From positions 1 through 12,974 of the forward strand of contig JAJDEH010000153.1 in NCBI GenBank assembly GCA_029259935.1: a DNA stretch of 12,974 nucleotides, read 5' to 3'. The notes beneath the pieces were generated by a model. It did no database searches. It saw only the letters and a list, made by a program, of their open reading frames with translations, and was not told where the DNA came from. A program made the position numbers and the translations under genes. This stretch comes from Planctomycetota bacterium. Its GTDB lineage: Bacteria > Planctomycetota > Planctomycetia > Pirellulales > Pirellulaceae. This document shows, piece by piece, positions 1 to 6,966 of this stretch. Numbering within the stretch: the first letter of the stretch is position 1; each line of letters opens with the position of its first letter.

Positions 1-163
1 CAAGAAACAGGGGGGATCTCGAGTTTTTGTCGATTCATGCTCCCAAAAGCATTCGGGGTTCGCTTGTTCTGGGGCTAGTAGGGGTACTGCTGAGGGACGG
101 GGGTGGCTTTCCCAAATTACAATGTCGCGCGGCTGTCCAACCCAGATGTAAGTGGCGTTCTTA
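1..163. other. Window edge, no gene supported
   Basis: This stretch lies downstream of the minus-strand gene ending at 164, whose TAG stop is followed directly by an in-frame TAA. A forward open frame runs through it but has no recognisable product and continues as a shadow across the neighbouring gene. A short 5-bp inverted repeat (37-41 with 48-52) is too weak to call a terminator. Nothing else is visible. Confidence 0.5.
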
Positions 164-991
164 CTATTTGCCGTTACGCCGAAACACCTTATATGGTTGG
201 TTCTTGTTCGTGTTAAGTATCTCCGACATTGGGACCTCTGGGAAAACGCGCGCCATCTTCCCATCAAAGGAAACGTCTAGCTTATAGCGGTGCATGCGCG
301 CGAGTCCATATCGCCAATGAGGACTTGCGTTGTTTTGAATCGCCTCAATCAACAGAATGACGTCAGGGTTCGTTCCCTGTACGAACGCGAAAATCGCCCC
401 ATCGATTACCCCGGATTCAGGGGCGGCGTATCGAAAGAGCGGCCGACTCATTAGTCGGAGATTCCGCTCGCTTTCATCGGGGTCGTGCCTTGCGGCTGAG
501 AATTGTCGAGCAATAGCTCGCATCTGTCGTTGTCTTACTGCTGTTGACTCAGATGGCATGGGGCCGTCTGGAATCAGATGCCGGACAACTCCGCCCTCGG
601 AGGGTGACCACGTTGCACCGTCATCACGGCGCGCGCGAAATGGCTGACTGCTCAGCGAATGAATCTCTGTTGAAAGCAACGTCTTTTCGTCGTACTTGTA
701 GATCGACGCGATTGCGCTGGGGCGTTTATCATGCGTCCAAATGAAAACGGCCCCGCGAATCGAGCCTGAAACCGGATTTGTCCATCGCAGAACCGGCTCA
801 GGCCGCAGCCGAAAGCAATCCGTTTTTTCCGCCGCCGCAAATTTGTAATTCTTGGCCTCGGCTTCCGCAAGTTTCGAGAATCTCTGCGCGAGATCAGATT
901 CTAACGCTTTATCGCCCGCCGTTCCGGCCCTTGCCATCAGCCCTAGCAATACGACCATCACGATAGTGGACTTCAGCAATTTGCAATGCAT
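164..991 (-). CDS. Secreted hypothetical protein with internal duplication
   Basis: The product has 275 residues and no assigned function. I chose the ATG at 991 because GGAG (1001-998) lies 6 nt upstream; the longer frame would need a TTG at 1003 that overlaps this ribosome site. Residues 1-26 form a signal peptide: Lys at 4 and 7, a hydrophobic core at about 9-19, and a likely cleavage after Ala or Gly at 22-26. The mature protein contains two related units, about 61-100 and 179-217. Each has a basic/aromatic lead-in, a proline-Ser-Gly turn, a Gly-Ala-(Val/Ile)-Phe strand and a run of hydrophobics. In between lies a basic helical segment with Arg-Gln-Met-Arg at about 155-158. From memory, similar secreted proteins of unknown role recur in planctomycetes. 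The gene sits 200 bp downstream of the chemoreceptor gene, past a hairpin, so it probably has its own transcript. A weak promoter candidate lies at 1077-1049 (TTGCAA, 17 nt, TATGTC). Confidence 0.85.
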   Translation of the reverse strand: MHCKLLKSTIVMVVLLGLMARAGTAGDKALESDLAQRFSKLAEAEAKNYKFAAAEKTDCFRLRPEPVLRWTNPVSGSIRGAVFIWTHDKRPSAIASIYKYDEKTLLSTEIHSLSSQPFRARRDDGATWSPSEGGVVRHLIPDGPMPSESTAVRQRQMRAIARQFSAARHDPDESERNLRLMSRPLFRYAAPESGVIDGAIFAFVQGTNPDVILLIEAIQNNASPHWRYGLARMHRYKLDVSFDGKMARVFPEVPMSEILNTNKNQPYKVFRRNGK

Positions 992-997
992 AAGTTT

Positions 998-1001
998 CTC
1001 C
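998..1001 (-). promoter_or_regulatory. Ribosome binding site deciding the start at 991
   Basis: GGAG on the minus strand is separated by 6 nt from the ATG at 991-989. This is the best-placed Shine-Dalgarno sequence in the window. It falls inside the codons that a TTG start at 1003 would have used, so it argues for the shorter protein. Confidence 0.7.
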
Positions 1002-1152
1002 AAACATCCAGTACACTTCGGGGCGACTCGTCTTCGAATGCAGATTAAGACATAGCGTCTTAGCCGACAATTTGCAAGTCAACAGTCGCGGGCAGAAAAT
1101 CGCCACGATCCCAGACGAGATAATCCTATTGCGAGTCGAGCAGTGCGTAAGA

Positions 1153-1173
1153 GGCCACCCGGGTGGCCCTTTT
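1153..1173 (-). terminator. GC-rich palindrome after the chemoreceptor gene
   Basis: A perfect 16-bp palindrome (1153-1168) can fold as a 6-bp GC stem with a CCGG tetraloop. It starts 24 nt past the chemoreceptor stop (1193-1195). A short T run (1170-1173) follows it on the plus strand, while on the minus strand only TCTT follows. It could therefore end the receptor transcript, probably imperfectly, or act in both directions. An 11-bp tandem duplication (1169-1179, 1180-1190) fills the space between stop and hairpin. Confidence 0.5.
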
Positions 1174-1190
1174 CACCGACTTTTCACCGA
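1169..1190. repeat. 11-bp perfect tandem duplication
   Basis: The unit CTTTTCACCGA occurs twice back to back at 1169-1179 and 1180-1190, between the receptor stop codon and the palindrome. It looks like a replication-slippage duplication in noncoding DNA. Confidence 0.8.
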
Positions 1191-1192
1191 AT

Positions 1193-4100
1193 TTAAGATG
1201 CGGTGGCCGTGGCCAGGTGCTTCGCCTCTTGCTCCTTCGTCCATTCTTCGCCGTGACTCGTATGTTCGTCGTGAACCATGGCATCCTGGCTGATGCCCAC
1301 ATCGGTGGCGCCCGTTTTGAACCTCGTTACTAGGTCGTTCAGGCTCATCGCCTGAGCCCCCAATTGTTCGCTGCTGGAAGCCAATTCCTCGCTACTCGCG
1401 GCGGCTTCTTCAGTTACGCTCGAGACGTCTTGGATGGCCTTCGCCACCTCGCTGGCATTGGTCGCCTGTTCAACTGTCGCCGCAGCCATCGAACTGATCC
1501 GACCGGCTGTCTCCTGAACACTCTCAACAATTGTCGCCAGCGACTGCGACGTCTCCTGGCTGAGCGTGGCACCCTCTTCGACCCGCGTTGTCGATTCCTC
1601 GATCAGCACGGTGATCTCACCGGCCGCCTCGTTGGAGCGTTCGGCCAGTTTGCGAACCTCGTCGGCCACCACGGCGAATCCCTGGCCGTGCTCGCCCGCC
1701 CGGGCCGCCTCGATCGCCGCGTTCAAAGCCAGCAGGTTCGTCTGGCAGGCGATCTCGGAGATCACCGCGATGATCTCGCCGATTTGTGACGAACTCCCGC
1801 GGATCTGGTCCATCGCCTCGTTCGCTTTCCGCACGGCGTCGCCGCCATCCTCGGCCAGCTTGCTGGTCGAGACGGCGACTTCGTTGGCCACGTTGGCCTC
1901 CTCTTTGACCGATTCGATCGAGCGGGCCAATTCCTCAATCGACGCCGACATCTGTTCGACCGTCGCGCTTTGACTTTGGGCACCTTGGGCCATCGATTGC
2001 GAACTCTCGGCAATCACTCGCGAGCCCTCGGCGAACTGCAAGGCTCCGTCGGTGACCTCGCGAACCACGCCGGACAGGTCTGCCAGCATCCGGTTGATTC
2101 CGGCGGCCAACTCATCGATGGCCTCTTCGCCGTGAACGTCAACGGACTGCGTCAAATCGCCCTCGGACGCCGCAGTGATGACCCTCAGCAACTCGTCGAC
2201 TTTGCGACGCAGTTCTTCAGCCGCTAGCCGATCGGCTTCAGCCCGCCGCCGCTCTTTGTCAGCCAGCTCGGCTTCACGTCGTCGCTCCTCTTCGACCAAC
2301 TCGGCTTCGCGTTGCCGCTCCTCATCTTTTCGTTTTTGCTCTTCTGCGGCCAACTTGGCATCGCGCTGCCGCTGTTCTTCGGCCAACTCGGCTTCGAGTT
2401 GCCGTTCCTCATCTTTTCGTTTTTGCAATTCTTCGGCCGACTGGGCTTCGCGTTGCCGCTCTTCTTCTTTACGTTGTTGTTCTTCTTCGTAACGCTGGCG
2501 TTCGCGTTCGGCCTCCTCGGCCTTGCGCTGGTCTTCCTCCTCGCGCAGACGTTGTTCTTCCGCTGCACGTTTGGCTTGCGCCTGCTTCTCTCGTTCAGCC
2601 GCATCCTTGACCTCCTGCATCGCCTTGCCGGTAGCCTCAGTGGCTGTGTTGAACGCTGTCGCCAGCCGGCCCAGCTCATCCTTGTTCTTAATATCGAGGC
2701 GCTGCGAGTAGTCACCCGAGGCGACGGCCTCCAATGCATTCACCGACTTACCCAGCGGACCCAGAATGCCGCGGGATATCACATAGACCATGGCCAACGC
2801 ACCCAAGGCGGCGATGGCCGCGACGGTGCCGATCGTGACGAACGACATGAAGGCGGAACTTCGCCGACGCGTCGCAGCCTGTTGCACGCTCGCGGCCAAC
2901 TCGTCGTCGACTTCCTTCATGAGGTTGATCTTCTTGGTGATCGCGTCGAACCATTGATTCGCATCGACGCCAAAGCCATCCAGATCGACAGAGCCCATCT
3001 TGAAGGCGATGTCGCGCATCCGCTGAACTTCATCCACGACTGGTCCGGTTAATTTCTGGTCGTAGAACGCGACCTGCTGGGGAGTGGCGAGTTCGCGGAA
3101 GCTGTCGAAGTACGTGTCTTGCGCGGTCACAAGCGCCCCAAACTTCCGCAGTGTCCCCGACTCGAATCGGTCGGCGGCGAAGGTCTTGCTCATCACGGCC
3201 CGCTCGATGCCGGCCCGTTCCTTGCCCTGGAGAAAGTTCACATAAGCGATGATGTTGGTTCTCACCCTGCCACTGTCGGTCGCCTCGGCACCGGCGGAAA
3301 TTGTCTTAAGCATGAGGGAGTTGTGCTCGGTATAGAACCCAATTGCCTCGCTGTCGGCGATCGATCCGCTGCTGGCCTTTGCACGGTGCGCGTCGATCTC
3401 TTCGAGTTGGGCGACGGCCTGATCCAACGCGCTGACGAACTTCTTGTCCTCGTCGTTTCGCGCCATTCGGCTCACGCCCTGCTCAAATTTGTGCCTCATG
3501 GTGTCGGTGAGCTTGCGCTGCTTGGCCAGTTCGGTTGCGAATTCCGTCCGGCCACTGCCCACGTAGGCGGCCGTCAGAGCACGCTCCTTCTGAGCTTCGT
3601 GGACCAGTACGCTGATGTCGGTCGAGAGCTTGAGGAGTGATTCCAGGCCGCTGAACTTTTTGGAGGCCACGGACGCCAAATCAGCCGCCATGCGGTCCTC
3701 CACCTCCTTCATGAGCTTGATTTCCTTGGTCTTGGTGGCGAACCAGGATGCCGCCTCCACGCCCAATCCACCTTCCTCAGCGGCGTTCCGCTCATAAGCG
3801 ATGTCGCGCATCCGCCGGACTTCGGCCACGATCGGCTCGGACATTCTCTGGTCGAAGAACGCAACATGATCCGGCGCGGCGAGCGCACGGAAGGCGGCGA
3901 AGTAGGTGTCCTGCTTGTCCACGAGCGATCCGAATTGTCGCAGACTTCCAGGTTCGAACTCGTCGGCCGCGAAGGCCTTGCTCAGTACCGCTCGCTCAAG
4001 CCCTGCTCGCTCCTTGCCTTGGAGCAAATACACGTAGGCGATAATGCTCGACCGGACCTGAACGTCGGTCGTCGCATTCGCCGTCGCGGAAATTAGGTCC

Positions 4101-5353
4101 AACATCTGCGTGTTGTGGAGCGTGTAGTATCCGATCGCTTCGGCAGTGGAAATCGATTCGTTGCCCACCTTAACACGATGGGATGCGATGCCCTCAAGCG
4201 TGGCGATCGCTCGATCCAGGTCGCCAAGAAAATCGGTATCGAGGCCAGCTCGCGCCAGCGAACGCACGCTGCGCAGCAACTGCTCCTCCTTGCCATCGGT
4301 GAGCTTACGCTGCTCCTTCAATTCGTTCGTGAATTGCTTGCGATCGCTGCCCAGGTGACCCGCGGTGAGCCCGCGCTCTTTCTGAGTTTCGTGGACTAGC
4401 GCACTGATGTCGGTTGAGAGCTTCAGAAGGGACTCCATGGAGCCCCTTTCTTGAGCAGCCGTAGCCCGCATATCCTCTGACAGGCGGTCGTCCACCTCCT
4501 TCATGAGGTTGATCTTCGCGGTAATTATTTCTAACCAGTGACGTGCATCGACGCCGAATCCATCCGTCCGGACCTCACCTTTTTTGAAGGCGATGTCGCG
4601 CATTTGCTGAACTTCATCGATGACTGGCCCCGTTAATTTTTGCTCGAAGAATGCGACTTGCTCGGGTGTTGCCTGCGTGCGGAAGGCGTCAAAGTATGTA
4701 TCTTGTGCGGTCACCAACGTGCCGAACTTACGCAGAGTACCGGACTCGAACCGGTCCATGGCAAAGGTCTTGCACAGCACGGCCCGCTCGACTCCGGCTC
4801 GTTCCTTTCCCTTGAGGAAATTGGCGTAGGCGGCCGTTGTTTTGGCCAGCTCGGCGTCGTCGCTCGCCTCGGAGATGGCTTCCACGACTTCCAGCATTGC
4901 CGCGTTGTGTTGGGTGTAAAACGAGATTGCTTGTTTTGCCGAAACTGACTGAGAACTGACCTGTTCCCGGTTACCATCGATCTCGTTCATCTTGGCCACT
5001 GCCGCCTCAAGCGTCTGCTGGAAACTCGGGCCGAATTCAGCCGGATCGAGTTTGGCGATAAGCTCTTTCAGCGCGGTTCGGCGGGCGTCGGTTTCTTTCC
5101 GCTGCTGGGAAAGTTCGCTGACAAACTTTGTCCCGCCGCTACCCATGAAGACGGCCGTGGTGCCTCGTTCCTTCTGAGCCTCATGGACATACGCGCTGAT
5201 GTGACTGGCAAGTTCGGTTAGCGTTGCCAGATCGTCCATCTGCTGATAGACAGAGTACTTCGTGACGACGTTGCCCAGCATGAAGTAGAGGGCCAGCAAC
5301 AGCGGAAGCATACCAACGAGCGCAATGCGAAAACGAATGGTCTTGAACATCAT
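1193..5353 (-). CDS. Methyl-accepting chemotaxis protein with three tandem NIT sensor domains
   Basis: The product is a 1386-residue inner-membrane chemoreceptor. Segments in order: TM1 at about 9-30; three homologous sensor units at about 46-295, 305-560 and 570-825; TM2 at 835-861; HAMP at about 862-913; a Glu/Arg/Lys/Gln-rich coiled coil at about 910-1053; a second HAMP-like unit at about 1050-1100; the MCP signalling domain at about 1100-1350. The signalling tip is plain at about 1200-1221 ([18 protein letters not shown]), followed by [16 protein letters not shown]. The sensor units carry QKER, GKERAG.ERAV and FGSLV/QDTYF-like signatures of NIT (nitrate- and nitrite-sensing) domains, normally a single periplasmic all-helical domain of about 230-250 residues. 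Nitrate or nitrite as ligand is a family-based guess. There is no C-terminal CheR-binding pentapeptide; the tail is His/Glu-rich. Two adjacent ATG codons (5353 and 5350) follow AAGG, which is spaced best for the second. No che genes are nearby, so signal partners must lie elsewhere. Confidence 0.95.
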   Translation of the reverse strand: MMFKTIRFRIALVGMLPLLLALYFMLGNVVTKYSVYQQMDDLATLTELASHISAYVHEAQKERGTTAVFMGSGGTKFVSELSQQRKETDARRTALKELIAKLDPAEFGPSFQQTLEAAVAKMNEIDGNREQVSSQSVSAKQAISFYTQHNAAMLEVVEAISEASDDAELAKTTAAYANFLKGKERAGVERAVLCKTFAMDRFESGTLRKFGTLVTAQDTYFDAFRTQATPEQVAFFEQKLTGPVIDEVQQMRDIAFKKGEVRTDGFGVDARHWLEIITAKINLMKEVDDRLSEDMRATAAQERGSMESLLKLSTDISALVHETQKERGLTAGHLGSDRKQFTNELKEQRKLTDGKEEQLLRSVRSLARAGLDTDFLGDLDRAIATLEGIASHRVKVGNESISTAEAIGYYTLHNTQMLDLISATANATTDVQVRSSIIAYVYLLQGKERAGLERAVLSKAFAADEFEPGSLRQFGSLVDKQDTYFAAFRALAAPDHVAFFDQRMSEPIVAEVRRMRDIAYERNAAEEGGLGVEAASWFATKTKEIKLMKEVEDRMAADLASVASKKFSGLESLLKLSTDISVLVHEAQKERALTAAYVGSGRTEFATELAKQRKLTDTMRHKFEQGVSRMARNDEDKKFVSALDQAVAQLEEIDAHRAKASSGSIADSEAIGFYTEHNSLMLKTISAGAEATDSGRVRTNIIAYVNFLQGKERAGIERAVMSKTFAADRFESGTLRKFGALVTAQDTYFDSFRELATPQQVAFYDQKLTGPVVDEVQRMRDIAFKMGSVDLDGFGVDANQWFDAITKKINLMKEVDDELAASVQQAATRRRSSAFMSFVTIGTVAAIAALGALAMVYVISRGILGPLGKSVNALEAVASGDYSQRLDIKNKDELGRLATAFNTATEATGKAMQEVKDAAEREKQAQAKRAAEEQRLREEEDQRKAEEAERERQRYEEEQQRKEEERQREAQSAEELQKRKDEERQLEAELAEEQRQRDAKLAAEEQKRKDEERQREAELVEEERRREAELADKERRRAEADRLAAEELRRKVDELLRVITAASEGDLTQSVDVHGEEAIDELAAGINRMLADLSGVVREVTDGALQFAEGSRVIAESSQSMAQGAQSQSATVEQMSASIEELARSIESVKEEANVANEVAVSTSKLAEDGGDAVRKANEAMDQIRGSSSQIGEIIAVISEIACQTNLLALNAAIEAARAGEHGQGFAVVADEVRKLAERSNEAAGEITVLIEESTTRVEEGATLSQETSQSLATIVESVQETAGRISSMAAATVEQATNASEVAKAIQDVSSVTEEAAASSEELASSSEQLGAQAMSLNDLVTRFKTGATDVGISQDAMVHDEHTSHGEEWTKEQEAKHLATATAS
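2195..2626 (-). repeat. Coding repeat for a charged coiled coil, with 87-bp units
   Basis: This part of the receptor gene encodes about residues 910-1053, nearly all Glu, Arg, Lys, Gln and Ala, predicted as one long coiled coil between two HAMP-like units. At the DNA level a 20-bp block recurs exactly at 2320-2339 and 2407-2426, giving an 87-bp period (29 residues). Weaker copies flank it. The repeats make length change by slippage or unequal crossing-over plausible. Confidence 0.75.
2879..5218 (-). repeat. Three tandem copies of the NIT sensor-coding unit
   Basis: Unit 1 is encoded at about 5218-4469, unit 2 at 4441-3674 and unit 3 at 3646-2879, with a period of about 264-265 codons. The anchor QKER occurs at residues 60-63, 324-327 and 589-592. 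By hand count, a 90-residue C-terminal block is 70/90 identical between units 1 and 3 but 46/90 between units 1 and 2. The first 52 residues are closest between units 2 and 3 (33/52, against 26-27/52 for the other pairs). Relatedness therefore changes along the unit. Confidence 0.85.
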
Positions 5354-6102
5354 GGAGCCTTTTGCTAGAAATGGGGTCTCTGCATTCAGGAGTTATGGAT
5401 GTTCATATCCACAACTGGATGTAAAACATTGATCGGAGGTTGGGTTGCCCCTGAGTCTCTCGAAAACAGATGGCGGCGGTCAAAAAGCCCGAGAAACTGC
5501 TCCTGAGAACCGTGAATTCATGATCCAGCGTTCGCCGCTTGTCACGACGTCTTCAGCGGCGACCAGATTCCGCCGTGCCAACACGACCTAAACCACTTAT
5601 CGGTGCCAAACGGTACGTGTTGATATGTACGTCGCTGTTTCGCGTGAGTCAAGGAATGCCCCTGGATGCCGCGGCGTCCGGAGAATCAAGACAGTTTGTT
5701 TTAACCTGTCGGTCAGACATCCGAAGGAGTCACGTGAAGGCACGAAGACACTAAGGGAAATAACGAAGAACGAAATACCCAATGACGAAAGAAAGACGAA
5801 ACGCGGGTTCCAGGTGCGCTGCATAAACAGCTTGATTCCAGCAACTTTCGTGACCGCCGTGACGCCGAGTTCGAACTCGTTTTCCAGGGTTTGGCACGTT
5901 TGGGCGGCCTCGAAGCCAGCGGCGAAAGTTATCGTCTCAAAGATGCAAAACGCCGACGGCAACCAAACCGTTCAAGTGACGGCTCTCAAGCGTCGAAATA
6001 AGAAAGGACAAACAACCCCACCGAGCTACCGCCGCTCGGGCATTCACTCACAACCTGGCGCTACGTTTTTCGCCCGCCGAGCGCTACGTTTTCTGACCGC
6101 CG
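5354..6102. other. Intergenic spacer with repeat relics
   Basis: This is the upstream region of the receptor gene, continuing into a gene-free spacer. Near the gene, TGGAT (5396-5400) and ATCCA (5407-5411) form an inverted repeat. TGGATGT recurs at 5416-5422, 20 bp from its first copy, and could be a regulator site. No convincing sigma70 or sigma54 promoter was found. Further along are the ACGAAG-type repeat, a 14-bp palindrome at 5866-5879 and a 23-bp tandem repeat. Open frames on both strands here have no recognisable product and composition unlike the real genes. Confidence 0.6.
5731..5801. repeat. Degenerate purine-rich ACGAAG repeat
   Basis: About seven irregular units of roughly 10 nt built on (C/T)ACGAAG run through this stretch, ending in an ATGACGAAAGAAAGACGAA-like part. 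Purine-rich interspersed repeats of this look are common in intergenic DNA of planctomycetes and other environmental bacteria (from memory). They often create spurious ORFs, as they do here on both strands. Confidence 0.45.
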
Positions 6103-6103
6103 T
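6058..6103. repeat. Two copies of a 23-bp tandem repeat
   Basis: Unit 1 (6058-6080) and unit 2 (6081-6103) share the first 12 bases exactly (GCGCTACGTTTT) and end in closely similar GC-rich halves, with about 19 of 23 positions identical. The repeat abuts the left limit of the transposase fragment and may mark the junction where the element was truncated. Confidence 0.5.
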
Positions 6104-6489
6104 CTACACAGCAGCGTCTTGAAAATCGCATCCAGGAGATTTCGTTTGATCGTGGCTTTCACTCACCGCAAAACCAACAGCAACTGTTGGAGATCGTGAA
6201 GGAGGTTTGCCTTCCCAAGCCGGGCAGCAGACAATCGGTCGAGCAGGCGGACGCGGGCTCAGTCAAGTTCCATTAAGCCAAGCAACGCCATCCCGGAATC
6301 GAGTCCGCCATTGGCGCATTACAATCGGGTAACGGACTGCTCCGCTGCCGCGATGTTGGAGAACTGGGATTCGAACGCTACGTGGCGTTGGCGGTCCTTG
6401 GTCGAAACCTTCACGCCTTGGGCAAGCTCGTGATCGCCAAGCAGCAACCGGAGTCGGCGGCCGCGATCACTTTTCGAGCTGCCGCATAG
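6103..6489 (+). pseudogene. C-terminal remnant of a DDE-type transposase (ISNCY/IS1202-like)
   Basis: Reading in one frame from about 6103, the DNA encodes a recognisable transposase C-terminus. It starts with a SFDRGFHSPQN block (from 6142), passes a Leu-Pro-Lys-Pro-Gly stretch, then HPGIESAIGALQSGNGL and GFERYVALAVLGRNLHALGKL, and ends at TAG 6487-6489. An in-frame TAA at 6274-6276 interrupts it just before the HPGIESAI block. The Glu in that block is probably the last acidic residue of the catalytic triad (inference). The N-terminal two thirds, including the other catalytic residues, are missing, and no start codon or terminal inverted repeat was found. The family name is from memory of similar transposases. 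The fragment is a dead insertion-sequence relic, and the left limit is approximate. Confidence 0.8.
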
Positions 6490-6929
6490 CCCAAGCATCT
6501 CATTACCCATCGCGCTGACCGCAACCGCGCCCCACGTCTGCGCCGTCCGAATGCAAATCAGTTCAGAACACCGCGTTGAACGGCAAAGTCGCCGTGCTTC
6601 CACAAATCCGTGACAATCTTCGAAGCCCCCCAGTGCCGAAAAAAACGCCGATCACAGGCTATGCCCAATTTCCGTACAGACACTAGCTAAGCGACTTCAG
6701 CCGCGATCACTCCGCAGTTTCATCAATCAACCCTCGCGCGCCACATTCGCTGATCACTTGCCGAGCAGAACTCTTGGCGGCTCTTTTTTTGAAATGCAGT
6801 CCGGTCGCCTAAAAAACTATGGGTGGCGCTTTCCAATTCCTTCCAATTTCCGCCTTGCACGGAGACGCCGGGCACCCGGCCAACCATGCTTCCAAGGCCT
6901 ATTTGTCGAGCCGACCGTCTCGCTTAACG
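6490..6929. other. Gene-free spacer past the transposase relic
   Basis: This stretch may include the lost right end of the insertion element, but I found no matching left end. It contains a T7 run (about 6784-6790) without a good stem before it, and a short GC hairpin (6867-6880) without a T tract. Open frames crossing it have no recognisable product. Nothing else is supported. Confidence 0.5.
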
Positions 6930-6951
6930 CTGCCACGGACAACCGCGGCAG
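6930..6951 (-). terminator. 3' hairpin after the J-like/FGE gene
   Basis: A 9-bp stem with a 4-nt loop begins 15 nt past the stop of the minus-strand gene. In the minus-strand transcript the only non-Watson-Crick pair is a G-U wobble, while in the plus-strand transcript the same position is an A-C mismatch. The structure is therefore better formed in the RNA of the adjacent gene. No U tract follows, so it may be a transcript-end or stability hairpin rather than a classic intrinsic terminator. Confidence 0.45.
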
Positions 6952-6966
6952 AAATAGCGAGGACCT

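Noticed and set aside
37..52. ATGCT/AGCAT inverted repeat near the window start
   Set aside because: The stem is only 5 bp with no extension and no T tract, so it is expected by chance.
2312..3052. A 246-codon frame antisense to the receptor gene, rich in Leu and Phe
   Set aside because: It mirrors the Glu/Lys/Arg-rich coiled-coil codons on the other strand, which produce Leu/Phe-rich shadows.
5597..5962. 121-codon minus-strand frame with a hydrophobic stretch
   Set aside because: The hydrophobic part is the reverse reading of the ACGAAG-type purine repeat, and no ribosome site or family resemblance was seen.
6867..6880. GC hairpin GCCGGG/CCCGGC as a terminator
   Set aside because: The loop is very short, no T tract follows on either strand, and a better hairpin lies closer to the gene end.
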